DNA from: Limibacterium fermenti
Lineage (GTDB): Bacteria; Bacteroidota; Bacteroidia; Bacteroidales; Dysgonomonadaceae
NCBI RefSeq assembly: GCF_041902845.1
Contig: NZ_CP159486.1
Coordinates: 2,170,001-2,234,000 of the forward strand
Length of the DNA: 64,000 bases
Direction of reading: 5' to 3'
Positions 9,444 to 17,454 of the stretch are shown piece by piece; positions within the stretch are counted from its first letter, which is position 1, and every line of letters starts with the position of its first letter. The notes beneath the pieces are model-generated. The model was not told the origin of the DNA. It saw only the letters and a program-made list of their open reading frames with translations, and did no database searches. A program made the position numbers and the translations under genes.

Positions 9444-10160
9444 TTACTGCACAGCTTTTATATATGCTCCCCTGACAATTGTTACCTCTTTGCCCGTTAC
9501 ATCGGCTTTCTTTTCCACATCATATATATTCAGAAAATAATACTGTTCTTTGTAAAGCACGCCGAAAGAATAATGGTAGAGTTCTTCTTCGGCCGTCTTG
9601 AAGGTAAGGCCTTTGTCGTCTATTAACAGAGGGTTAACGGAATTCAGTCCTTTAATAATGGTCTTGGAAGTAATAACCATTCCGATCCATCTCTTGTTGG
9701 ATGTAAAATAGAGAAGTTTGTCGGCCCCGGCAGGTTTAATACGAATATGTCCGGCGCCTTGTTCATCAAACTCTTCCCAACCGATACCGAATTCGCTTAA
9801 CACCGTTTGCATGGTTTCGGCGGTATACTCTTTAGTAAATTCTATCGGCGGTATTCCGACAGACACCTTGATCGCCACATGTTGATTCGTTTTATCGGTC
9901 AGCAACAAAGTTGCTTCTCCTTCTTTGTGCGCTTTTACGGTAATCACAGAATCTTTCACCGTGGCCGTCGCTATGGCAGCATCCGACAGTTCAATACGAT
10001 AAGGGGGATTGCCGGCAGAAATGTTGATGGTTCCCTCGGTTCCGGCATTTAATGCGATATAATCGAGTAAATTCAGTCTTTGGATGATCTCTTCTCCGCA
10101 AGCTGTTAATAAAAAGGTTGCAATTAAGGCAAGCAACACCTGTTTTTTGTTTATTTTCAT
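9444..10160 (-). CDS. Putative lipoprotein with Ig-like repeat
   Basis: 238 residues with a lipoprotein signal (LLALIATFLLTACGEE, lipobox LTAC, Cys at about 21). Residues 35-105 resemble a bacterial Ig-like (BIG2-type) domain, with the pattern GTINISAGNPPYRIEL, ATATVKDSVITVKAHKEGEA and TLLLTDKTNQ. The C-terminal part has no family I recognise. It is predicted to be lipid-anchored in the envelope. It stands alone, with its own promoter (10226-10233), a leader hairpin, and a periodic array further upstream. Function unknown. Confidence 0.75.
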   Translation of the reverse strand: MKINKKQVLLALIATFLLTACGEEIIQRLNLLDYIALNAGTEGTINISAGNPPYRIELSDAAIATATVKDSVITVKAHKEGEATLLLTDKTNQHVAIKVSVGIPPIEFTKEYTAETMQTVLSEFGIGWEEFDEQGAGHIRIKPAGADKLLYFTSNKRWIGMVITSKTIIKGLNSVNPLLIDDKGLTFKTAEEELYHYSFGVLYKEQYYFLNIYDVEKKADVTGKEVTIVRGAYIKAVQ

Positions 10161-10192
10161 TTGATTGACTATTTATTCTTTATTCACAACGA

Positions 10193-10233
10193 GGGATACT
10201 CTGGTATCCCATTATAAAGATTCTACAAAGATA
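10193..10233 (-). promoter_or_regulatory. Promoter and leader hairpin of the Ig-like lipoprotein gene
   Basis: The minus strand has TATCTTTG (10226-10233), a -7 box. Downstream, the transcribed leader has a perfect 7-bp hairpin, GGGATAC (10193-10199) pairing with GTATCCC (10204-10210) around a 4-base loop, about 33 bases before the start codon. Confidence 0.5.
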
Positions 10234-10347
10234 GGCCATTTTTTATTTTGACGATAATTTTCAGAATCTTTCCTGCGGCTAAAGTTGTCATGACCGGATG
10301 ACATTCCTTAACACCGGTACTGACTTCCAATCGCCCCGCCAGATACG

Positions 10348-10587
10348 GGCAATCTTTCACCTTAAAAAAGCGCTCAAACAGTCCGGAAAGTACTATTTCA
10401 AGCTTAAAAGAGGGCAAAAATATCTTAGAAAGTACTATTTTAACCTTAAGAGAAGACAAAAATATCTTAGGAAGTACTATTTAAACCTTAAAAAAGGGCT
10501 GAAATATCTTAGGAAGTACTATTTTAAGCTTAAGAGAGGGCAAAAATATCTTAGGAAGTACTATTTTAACCCTAAGAGAGGGCTAAA
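10348..10587. repeat. Intergenic tandem array 1, 42-bp period, five good copies
   Basis: The 9-mer GTACTATTT recurs at 10390, 10432, 10474, 10516 and 10558, exactly 42 bases apart. Each unit contains the palindrome AGTACT, a TTAAGCTTAA-like stretch, an AGGGCAAAAA run and TATCTTAGGA. A degenerate copy precedes the first. The + strand is open from an ATG at 10298 and would give a very basic 14-residue repeat (YYFKLKRGQKYLRK). The minus strand gives hydrophobic heptads. Neither looks like an expressed protein. The array lies upstream of the lipoprotein promoter; the rest of 10161-10832 holds only a terminator. Confidence 0.85.
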
Positions 10588-10764
10588 ACGAACGGTTTCG
10601 TCTGTTGTTAGGCCTTAGAAGGAGGTAAAACAGTCGATCGAGTCTGTTTTTAAGCTCGAAACGAAACAAAGTCGCCTATGCTCGTTCCTTTTTCCCGCTT
10701 TCTTCGCCATTCGATTGAACGGATCTGCCGGTATTAAGGGACGAAATAGAGGCGGGACATGAAA

Positions 10765-10799
10765 AAAGGCAACTTATCCGTTACAGATAAATCACCTTT
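10765..10799 (-). terminator. Terminator of the bamD-rpoZ-DUF4293 operon
   Basis: On the minus strand AAAGGTGATTTATC (10786-10799) pairs over 14 positions, three of them G-U, with GATAAGTTGCCTTT (10765-10778). The loop is 7 bases, and the stem runs into a T tract. It lies 34 bases past the DUF4293 stop. Confidence 0.6.
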
Positions 10800-10832
10800 A
10801 TTCATTGCTTTATGAAGATCGTTGTGTGTGTG

Positions 10833-11285
10833 TTATCGCAGCCTGTTGAGTGACCGTATCAATGCTTCATCGTGGCGTATCCGCCGGATGGCGAGCCCGT
10901 TCAGCGCCAACGCCGCCAACGGCGCAACGGCTCCCGCCCCCACCCTCAAGACGGTGATGTCGAAAGCAGGCGCAATGCCATATATGGCAAAAACGACGGC
11001 CGCATAATAGGCGATAATCGCCAAAATACCCGTTACCGCCAGCCGAATCTGACTCTTCCGCTTTTTATAAAGGAAGACGGCGATAAGGGGAAGCAGCATC
11101 GCGAGGGTCCCCAAAACGGGCAAGCCCCATACCTGCGCAGTGGTTTGGCCATTGGCCGACCACACGCAGGCCGTCATCTCGTAGGTAATACCGTTAGACG
11201 AAAAGGCAATGACCATAGTCAGCATCGCTGCGACCATACAGCCGAAAGCCCCCAATAAAAAAACGGTTTGTACTCGTTGCAACAT
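10833..11285 (-). CDS. DUF4293 family membrane protein
   Basis: 150 residues with four predicted membrane helices (about 5-28, 48-70, 76-100 and 105-125). The N-terminus MLQRVQTVFLLGAF matches the usual start of the Bacteroidetes DUF4293 family. The gene starts 12 bases after the rpoZ stop and is the last of the bamD-rpoZ-DUF4293 unit, an arrangement common in this phylum. Function unknown. Confidence 0.82.
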   Translation of the reverse strand: MLQRVQTVFLLGAFGCMVAAMLTMVIAFSSNGITYEMTACVWSANGQTTAQVWGLPVLGTLAMLLPLIAVFLYKKRKSQIRLAVTGILAIIAYYAAVVFAIYGIAPAFDITVLRVGAGAVAPLAALALNGLAIRRIRHDEALIRSLNRLR

Positions 11286-11297
11286 ACCTTTTCAGCG

Positions 11298-11630
11298 TCA
11301 GAATTGGTCTTTTTCTTTCGCGGGATTACGGAAATACACTTCGCCGTCGATCCATTCCTGAATAGCGATCAAGGTAGGTTTGGGAAGCTTTTCGTAAAAA
11401 CGCGAAATCTCGATCTGCTCGTGATTCTCGAACACCTCCTCCAGATTATCGCTGTAAGAAGCGAACTCTTGCAGTTTGGTATCCAAGTCCTGTTTCATTT
11501 CGACGGATATCTGATTGGCCCTTTTACTGATGATGCGTACCATCTCGTACACATTTCCAACCGGCTCCGACATTTTCATCACATCGCGCGTTTCGGTATT
11601 GACACTCGCTGTCGTTCTTTTATAGTCCAT
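11298..11630 (-). CDS. rpoZ: DNA-directed RNA polymerase subunit omega (Bacteroidetes type)
   Basis: 110 residues. The conserved block GNVYEMVRIISKRANQISVE, followed by LQEFASYSDNLEEVFENHEQ and KLPKPTLIAIQEW, is diagnostic of the Bacteroidetes omega/RpoK-like family. The family carries a longer C-terminus than proteobacterial omega. It assists assembly of the beta' subunit. It lies between bamD (38-base gap) and DUF4293. Confidence 0.88.
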   Translation of the reverse strand: MDYKRTTASVNTETRDVMKMSEPVGNVYEMVRIISKRANQISVEMKQDLDTKLQEFASYSDNLEEVFENHEQIEISRFYEKLPKPTLIAIQEWIDGEVYFRNPAKEKDQF

Positions 11631-11668
11631 TGTTTATTTTGTTTGTTTATCTAAATTCAACTGATTCA

Positions 11669-12487
11669 TTAATTGTTCGTCGGCAAAAGCTCAATTTTCT
11701 TTTGCGCTTCGCGATAGTATTTATCGGCTTCCGCCACAAATTTCCCTTCGGGAAAAGTGTTTTTATAATTAAAATATTCATCGACGACCAACCGGAAACG
11801 CTCGGGTTGCGCTTTTGCCGTGCTTCGCTGCGCATACTCATAGCGCGAACGCAGCATGATCATCTGATAATCTTCGACATATTTCGAAAACGGGTAACTC
11901 TTCATCGCCTCTCGGGCGGTAATGATCGCCGACTCGTAATTATTGCCCATGTAATTGCCCAGATTGAGATACAACTGCGCGGCTAATAATTCTTTGTACG
12001 CCAGTTTCTCCTGCAATTCGAACATATAGTTTTTGGCTTGTTCGGCGCGTTCGCTTTGCGGATACTTTTCCATGTATCTCTGGAACTCGGCAATGGCCGT
12101 ATAGGTTTTAGTCTGATCCAAACGCGCATCGGGCGAATCGAGATACATCCCGTAAGCCGAATAAAACAACGAAGGCTCGGCATATTCCCCTTTCGGATAA
12201 GTGGTGTAGTACGTGGTGAATATCTGGGTGGCCGATGAATAATCTTTCGAGTTATAATAGCTCTGTCCCAACAGGTAAAGCGACTCCTCGGCGTTTGCCG
12301 TACCCTTCATAAAAGGCACCAACTCTTCGAGCAGGGTGATGGAACGCTCGTATTTTCCTTCTTCGAAGTACTTTTTAGCATACGTGTACTTCAAATTCGT
12401 ATCGGTACTTTTCAATATCTTGTTGTATTCGCCACATGAAGCGAATAGCAAAATCACGAGCAAAAAATAGCTGTATTTTAGTCTCAT
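11669..12487 (-). CDS. bamD: Outer-membrane assembly lipoprotein BamD
   Basis: 272 residues from the ATG at 12487. A longer frame to 12553 lacks sense because the lipoprotein signal (MRLKYSYFLLVILLFASC) starts here. The mature protein begins CGEYNKILKSTD, the usual Bacteroidetes BamD start, followed by tetratricopeptide repeats (motifs such as YYNSKDYSSATQIFTTYYTTYP and YPFSKYVEDYQ). It is an inner-leaflet outer-membrane component of the BAM complex that inserts beta-barrel proteins. It is the first gene of a three-gene operon with a TAAATTTG box at 12515-12522. Confidence 0.9.
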   Translation of the reverse strand: MRLKYSYFLLVILLFASCGEYNKILKSTDTNLKYTYAKKYFEEGKYERSITLLEELVPFMKGTANAEESLYLLGQSYYNSKDYSSATQIFTTYYTTYPKGEYAEPSLFYSAYGMYLDSPDARLDQTKTYTAIAEFQRYMEKYPQSERAEQAKNYMFELQEKLAYKELLAAQLYLNLGNYMGNNYESAIITAREAMKSYPFSKYVEDYQMIMLRSRYEYAQRSTAKAQPERFRLVVDEYFNYKNTFPEGKFVAEADKYYREAQKKIELLPTNN

Positions 12488-12514
12488 TTTCTCAATAAAT
12501 GCGATTATAACGTG

Positions 12515-12522
12515 CAAATTTA
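12515..12522 (-). promoter_or_regulatory. -7 box (TAAATTTG) of the bamD operon
   Basis: The minus strand reads TAAATTTG, 27 bases upstream of the bamD ATG, and fits TAnnTTTG. No convincing -33 TTTG is present. Confidence 0.45.
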
Positions 12523-12570
12523 CGGAAAGTTTCTCAGTTGTAACCCTTGCCATACGGTTTTTATTCTATT

Positions 12571-14082
12571 TTAGGAATTCGATGAAACGAACGCTAAGAT
12601 ACTCTCGACATATTTGCGGTCGTTGGAAAGCTTCGGCACTTTATTTTGACCTCCTGCTTTATCTCTCTGTTTCATCCAATTATAAAACGTATCGGGTTGC
12701 AACGGTTTCACCACCGGCTTGCCCAGGGACAGATTGTACGAACGCTTCGCTTCGTAATCGGAATTTAGTTTTTTGAGATTTTCGTCCAGCAATTCCACAA
12801 ACAGATCCATATCCGAAGGCTGGTTCTCGAATTCGATGAGCCATTCATGCGCCCCGTTGTGCCGGGAGTCGAAATAGACCGGCGCAACGGTATATTCCAC
12901 AATTTTGGCATGGGTGCGTTGACAGGCATGATCGAGCGCTCGGTCGGCATTCTCCACAATAAGCTCTTCGCCGAAGGCATTGATGAACTGCTTCGTGCGG
13001 CCGGTAATCTTAAATAGGTACGGATGGGTCGATGTAAACTCCACGGTATCTCCTATCTGATAACGCCACAATCCGCCGCTGGTGGAAATAACCATCGCAT
13101 ACGGGCAACCCGTCTGCACACCTTCGAGCGGCACCGCTTCGGGCCGTTCTTCGCCCCATTCCGACTTGGGAATGAATTCGTAATAAATTTCATTATCGAG
13201 CAGCAAAAGCATCTCTTTCGATTCGGGGCTGTATTGCACGCCGAAGAAGCCTTCCGAAGCATTATAGGTTTCCCAGTAATGCATGTCGGGCGAAGGAATC
13301 AGTTGCTCATATTGTTCTTGAAAGGGAATGAAACTCACCCCGCCGTGAAAAAACACTTCGAGGTTGGGCCACAATTCCGTGAGCGGCTTGCCGGTTTCGG
13401 CAACAATTTTTTTGAGCAGCACCATCGTCCACGAAGGCACGCCTACAAAAGCACGGATATCGGCGTTGACCGCATACTCGGTCAGTTTCTCCAACTTCTC
13501 TTCCCAATCCGATAGCAACGCGATGCTTTCGGGCGTTCGGGCGCGTTTTGCCCAGAAAGGCACATTCTTCATCAATATGGCCGATATGTCTCCCGTAAAT
13601 GTGTCGCCTCCGATGCGGTTGATCTGTTGGCTACCACCCAGCACCAACGTTTTGCCGAGCATAAACGCCGTGTCGGGATAATGCGCAGCATACAAGGCCA
13701 GCATATGGTAACCGCAACGGTAATGGCAGTTTTGCAGCGACTCCTCCGTTACGGGAATGTACTTGCTCTTGTCCTGCGTCGTTCCCGACGACATGGCAAA
13801 CCACTTCACCGGAGTATCCCAAAGGACGTTCTGCTGTTTGTCGACGAGTATTTTATCCAAATAAGGGCGCAAGTCTTCATAAGACATTACCGGAAGCCTC
13901 GCGGCATAGTCCTCTGCGTTTCCTATCGAATCGAACTTCTTTTCATACCCGAACAGCGTGTGGCGTCCGTGTTCAAGAAGCAGTTCCAAGTTTTTTTGTT
14001 GAGTTCCGATGGGGTCTTCCAAGAACTTCTCCACCGGTTTATAGTACGAAGTGAGTATTGCCCGGGCAATTTTTCGAATCAT
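12571..14082 (-). CDS. GH3-like acyl-adenylate-forming enzyme
   Basis: 503 residues matching the GH3 auxin-responsive-promoter family, bacterial branch. Recognisable blocks are MSSGTTQDKSKYIPVT (the ATP/phosphate-binding loop), GGVSFIPFQEQYEQLI, YNASEGFFGVQ and GLWRYQIGDTVEFTSTHPYLFKITGRTKQ. The plant members conjugate amino acids to acyl acids through an adenylate. The bacterial substrate is not known, and no partner gene is next to it. It has a single-gene promoter (TACCTTTG at 14106-14113). Confidence 0.85.
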   Translation of the reverse strand: MIRKIARAILTSYYKPVEKFLEDPIGTQQKNLELLLEHGRHTLFGYEKKFDSIGNAEDYAARLPVMSYEDLRPYLDKILVDKQQNVLWDTPVKWFAMSSGTTQDKSKYIPVTEESLQNCHYRCGYHMLALYAAHYPDTAFMLGKTLVLGGSQQINRIGGDTFTGDISAILMKNVPFWAKRARTPESIALLSDWEEKLEKLTEYAVNADIRAFVGVPSWTMVLLKKIVAETGKPLTELWPNLEVFFHGGVSFIPFQEQYEQLIPSPDMHYWETYNASEGFFGVQYSPESKEMLLLLDNEIYYEFIPKSEWGEERPEAVPLEGVQTGCPYAMVISTSGGLWRYQIGDTVEFTSTHPYLFKITGRTKQFINAFGEELIVENADRALDHACQRTHAKIVEYTVAPVYFDSRHNGAHEWLIEFENQPSDMDLFVELLDENLKKLNSDYEAKRSYNLSLGKPVVKPLQPDTFYNWMKQRDKAGGQNKVPKLSNDRKYVESILAFVSSNS

Positions 14083-14105
14083 TCTTTCTACAAGATATTT
14101 GTCTG

Positions 14106-14113
14106 CAAAGGTA
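14106..14113 (-). promoter_or_regulatory. -7 box (TACCTTTG) of the GH3-like gene
   Basis: The minus strand has TACCTTTG, a perfect TAnnTTTG match, 24 bases from the start codon. The rest of the 240-base gap to the Crp/Fnr gene is AT-rich with no other clear signal. Confidence 0.6.
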
Positions 14114-14322
14114 GTGATGAATTTTTTAATAATCTTAGAAACTGTTTTGAATTTTCCGAATGATCTGATTTTGTTTATTCTTTTATGCTGTTTTTTGCCC
14201 TTTTTTACGCCTTTGAACTTTCCTTTTTTTCCAATAGCCCGCTATTCGATGCGAAACGAAAGCCCAAATCCATCAAAAAAAATTACTAAAAAACACCGCA
14301 TAAAAAAATTCAAAACAGTTTC

Positions 14323-15024
14323 TTATCCTATGCGGCTTATTTTACGAAGTTTTTCTTCGTCGATGATCTTAATTTTTCGTCCGTCGATGGTTATCACATG
14401 TTCATCGACAAACGTCGACAAAGTGCGTATGGCGTTGGACGTGGTCATATTCGACAGACTCGCCAAATCGTCACGCGACAGGTAAATGCTGATGGTGGCG
14501 CCGTCTTCTTCCAAGCCGTAACTTTCGCGCAAAAAGATAAGAGCTTCGGCAAGACGCCCCCGCACATGCTTTTGCGTGAGGTTTACCGCCCGTTGGTCGG
14601 CAATGCCCAAATCCACCGACAGATGTCCGATAAAAAACATGGCTAAGTTTCCGTCCTTCCGCACAAAATCCTCTATAAGTTCCATAGGAATCAGGCAGAC
14701 AGTCGAATTTTCGAATGCCGAAGCCGAAGTCACATACGATTCGCGTGCAAAGTAAGCCCGATATCCGAAATACTGCACCGGGCGTATCATGCGGATGATC
14801 TGCGTCCGCCCGCCTACGCCGGTTTTGAATATCTTGACTTTACCTTTTAATAGACAGATTAAGTTAGAGGGCTGTTCTTCCTCCACATAAATCATCTGAC
14901 CCTTCTTATAATGAACGATCTCTGCACTTTCACGCACTAACTCCCGCTGATCCTCTGTCAATATCCGCCATATCTCTGATAATGAAGACGAAATATCGAT
15001 TATATCATTACTCTTTTTAGCCAT
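14323..15024 (-). CDS. Crp/Fnr family transcriptional regulator
   Basis: 233 residues. Residues 20-140 form the cyclic-nucleotide-binding-like jelly roll (KKGQMIYVEEEQPSNLICLL, GKVKIF). A long helix follows, then a winged helix-turn-helix (ISIYLSRDDLASLSNMTTSN, AIRTLSTFVDEHVITIDG). There is no N-terminal cysteine cluster of the FNR [4Fe-4S] type, so the signal is not oxygen sensed through a cluster in that way. The promoter holds a 27-bp inverted repeat at the expected transcription start, which suggests autoregulation. Confidence 0.9.
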   Translation of the reverse strand: MAKKSNDIIDISSSLSEIWRILTEDQRELVRESAEIVHYKKGQMIYVEEEQPSNLICLLKGKVKIFKTGVGGRTQIIRMIRPVQYFGYRAYFARESYVTSASAFENSTVCLIPMELIEDFVRKDGNLAMFFIGHLSVDLGIADQRAVNLTQKHVRGRLAEALIFLRESYGLEEDGATISIYLSRDDLASLSNMTTSNAIRTLSTFVDEHVITIDGRKIKIIDEEKLRKISRIG

Positions 15025-15027
15025 TAA

Positions 15028-15061
15028 GTGTTATAGAACAGTGTTATAAAACACAAAAATA
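15028..15061 (-). promoter_or_regulatory. Crp/Fnr-gene promoter with 27-bp inverted repeat
   Basis: The minus-strand -7 box is TATTTTTG (15054-15061). Between it and the start codon, 15028-15054 is an inverted repeat: 13-base arms GTGTTATAGAACA and TGTTATAAAACAC around one central G, with 11 of 13 positions matching. It covers the expected transcription start, so a bound protein would repress. Its centre, GAACAGTGTT, is also in the suf promoter palindrome. Confidence 0.6.
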
Positions 15062-15191
15062 GCGTTTTTTTCGCAATTTGTCATGAAATTGTCACATAAT
15101 TTCCTTTTTCGGACAACGGGCTCCTCTCCTCAATCCATATCAATCTTCCTCAATCTTCCTCAATCTCCTATCCAGTTCCAAAAAAAATACG

Positions 15192-15199
15192 TAAGTTTG
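15192..15199 (+). promoter_or_regulatory. -7 box (TAAGTTTG) of the DUF5686-type gene
   Basis: TAAGTTTG lies only 10 bases before the ATG at 15210, so the transcript would have a very short leader. Upstream is a short tandem stretch (TCAATCTTCC repeated at about 15139-15165). Confidence 0.4.
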
Positions 15200-15209
15200 C
15201 ATCGCAAGA

Positions 15210-17351
15210 ATGAAAATTAAATTAGTCATAGGAATTACTCTGTTTTTTCTTTCCGCAGGCCTCCGTGCGTCCACCCTCCCTTTGGACAGCATCCTGACAA
15301 AAACGATGAATGCGGCAGAGAAATACAACGAATTGATAGAAAGCTATCAAGCGGAGCTATATACCCGTACCTATGTCGAAACGCTGAAAAAAAACATCTT
15401 GTATAAGTACACGCATCTCATCCCCCGCTTCATTTTGCACGATCCGAGCTCGAAGGAGGTTTTAATCGAAACCTTCGGCACGTTAAAATACGATTTCCCC
15501 AATAATTATATCCATAACATCAAGTACGTAACCGGCACCATGACCCGCAAAAGGGATCTCGAAATGATTCCTTTCAACTTTTTCAATATCAATGTCTACG
15601 GAGAAAACACCAACGACGAGAGTTTCTTCATGCCCCTGCGGGTTACCACCCGAAAATACTACACTTATCGATTGGTGCGGTCGCATTCCGAAAACGACAA
15701 GACCTACTATACCATCGATTTCACGCCTGTTTTCAATAACCAGAAGCTCCTGAAGGGTTCGTTCGTTATTGAAGCCGGCACGTGGCGCGTGATCCATTTC
15801 CGGGGAGAGGGAATCGATATCTTTGCCGACTTCTCGTTCGAAATAAACATGGGCGATAAGTGGATTACCAATTATCTCCCCGTCGATTTTATTGTATACC
15901 AAACGACTTCTTATCTTGGCAACCGTGTGGCCAGCCGCTATTTGGCTAATATCGAATACAAAGATATCCGCTTGCGCCAAGACATCAAACCGCTCCATTC
16001 GCTCAACATCAGCGACTTCTATAAACTGCGACTCGATTCGGTGCCCGTCTACAACGACTCGGCTTTTTGGATAACGCATCGCCCTATTCCTCTTCAGGAG
16101 AAAGAAAAAGACGTGGCGCGCGAATTCCGGCTGCAACAACAAATCAAGCAAGCTCAACAAGCCGAAAAAGATACCAGTAATGTAATGAAAGCACAGCAGT
16201 TCGCTCAACGAATGGTGATGGACTCGGAATACTCTTACAAATCGACGCGCATCGGATACGGCGGCTTGTTTAATCCGGCGCTCATCGGTTACACGTCGCA
16301 AGACGGAATCACCTACCGGCAAAGAGTATCGTTCAACATCGACTTGCATCACAATCGGAACATTAAGATCAAAGCGTTTGCCGGATTTATGTTTAAACGT
16401 AAAGAGCTATTTACCGATCTTTCCACCACGTGGAATTATGATCCTTTCCGGTTGGGCAGTATGACCTTGTCGCTCGGAAACGGTAACCCTACGTACAGCT
16501 CCCTCTTTATCCAACAAATACAAGACAGCCTCAATGAGCACGGATTCGATTTTAAAGATATATCGGTCAACTATTTCCGTGACTATTATTTGAAGGTGTT
16601 CAACACGCATGAAATAGCCAACGGGTTACTGTTTAATGCCGGCATTGAATATCACATTCGCAAGGGCGCCAGCAACACGGCGGTACTACGAAGCGCGAAA
16701 GTGGACAGCGAGCCTATAGAAGATTTGTTTGGAACGCGTAAGGCTTTTGCTCCTTTTATTCGTCTTACCTGGACGCCCGAGCAGTATTACCGCTACGAAG
16801 GACGCCAAAAGATCTATGAACGATCGCGTTTTCCAACGTTCAAAGTGGAAGTGTCGAGAAGCTTCTACAATATATTCGGCAGCACATCCGAATACAATCG
16901 TGTGGAAGTGGATATGAGCCAACACATTCCCTTCGGATTGATGAATACATTTCAGTATCATATCGGAGCTGGAAAATTTACCGACCAAAAAACGGAATAC
17001 TTCGCCGATTTCGCTTTCTTTTCGAAAAGCAACTTCCCCGAAATCTGGAACGACCGTCTCGGCGGAGGGTTTAATCTGCTCAACAGGAATCTGTATAATG
17101 TGTCCGATTCGTATATTCAGGCGCATCTCATGCTTGAAACACCCTTTTTATTATTAAAGAATATTCCTTTCGTATCGAACTTCGCCGATACCGAAAGATT
17201 GTATTTCAGTCAACTCTATACTCCCCAGATCCTCTCGTACACCGAATTCGGCTATGGCATCGGCAACCGTTTTTTCAGTGTCGCCGCATTCGGCTCGCTG
17301 CATAAGACCCAATTCCGGCAAGTCGGCGTCCGAGCAACGTTCGAACTCTGA
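15210..17351 (+). CDS. DUF5686-type outer-membrane beta-barrel protein
   Basis: 713 residues with a signal peptide (MKIKLVIGITLFFLSAGLRA). The N-terminal third is a soluble domain (residues 25-300), and from about 345 on there are alternating amphipathic strands ending in VGVRATFEL, as in outer-membrane barrels. Features such as GYGGLFNPALIGYTSQDG and WTPEQYYRYEGRQKIYERSR fit the Bacteroidetes DUF5686 family. Many members carry a carboxypeptidase-like Ig domain at the N-terminus; here it is missing. Function unknown. It is transcribed alone and ends at a bidirectional terminator. Confidence 0.72.
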   Translation: MKIKLVIGITLFFLSAGLRASTLPLDSILTKTMNAAEKYNELIESYQAELYTRTYVETLKKNILYKYTHLIPRFILHDPSSKEVLIETFGTLKYDFPNNYIHNIKYVTGTMTRKRDLEMIPFNFFNINVYGENTNDESFFMPLRVTTRKYYTYRLVRSHSENDKTYYTIDFTPVFNNQKLLKGSFVIEAGTWRVIHFRGEGIDIFADFSFEINMGDKWITNYLPVDFIVYQTTSYLGNRVASRYLANIEYKDIRLRQDIKPLHSLNISDFYKLRLDSVPVYNDSAFWITHRPIPLQEKEKDVAREFRLQQQIKQAQQAEKDTSNVMKAQQFAQRMVMDSEYSYKSTRIGYGGLFNPALIGYTSQDGITYRQRVSFNIDLHHNRNIKIKAFAGFMFKRKELFTDLSTTWNYDPFRLGSMTLSLGNGNPTYSSLFIQQIQDSLNEHGFDFKDISVNYFRDYYLKVFNTHEIANGLLFNAGIEYHIRKGASNTAVLRSAKVDSEPIEDLFGTRKAFAPFIRLTWTPEQYYRYEGRQKIYERSRFPTFKVEVSRSFYNIFGSTSEYNRVEVDMSQHIPFGLMNTFQYHIGAGKFTDQKTEYFADFAFFSKSNFPEIWNDRLGGGFNLLNRNLYNVSDSYIQAHLMLETPFLLLKNIPFVSNFADTERLYFSQLYTPQILSYTEFGYGIGNRFFSVAAFGSLHKTQFRQVGVRATFEL

Positions 17352-17394
17352 TCTTCAATGTTTATCAATCTCTTTTCAATCTCCATCAATCAAA

Positions 17395-17430
17395 AAAAAA
17401 GCAGCTAAGATCACTCCCGGCCGCTTTTTT
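17395..17430. terminator. Bidirectional terminator between convergent genes
   Basis: AAAAAAGC (17395-17402) pairs with GCTTTTTT (17423-17430); two further G-C pairs lie beyond one mismatch. The A tract on one side and T tract on the other serve both strands. It separates the + strand DUF5686-type gene and the minus-strand PspC gene. Confidence 0.6.
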
Positions 17431-17454
17431 ATCAATGAATGAATTAAAATAGAG

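Noticed and set aside
10298..10618. Open frame through array 1 as a real 106-residue gene
   Set aside because: It depends on the tandem repeat for its length, is extremely basic and of low complexity, has no promoter, and the opposite strand is nearly as open.
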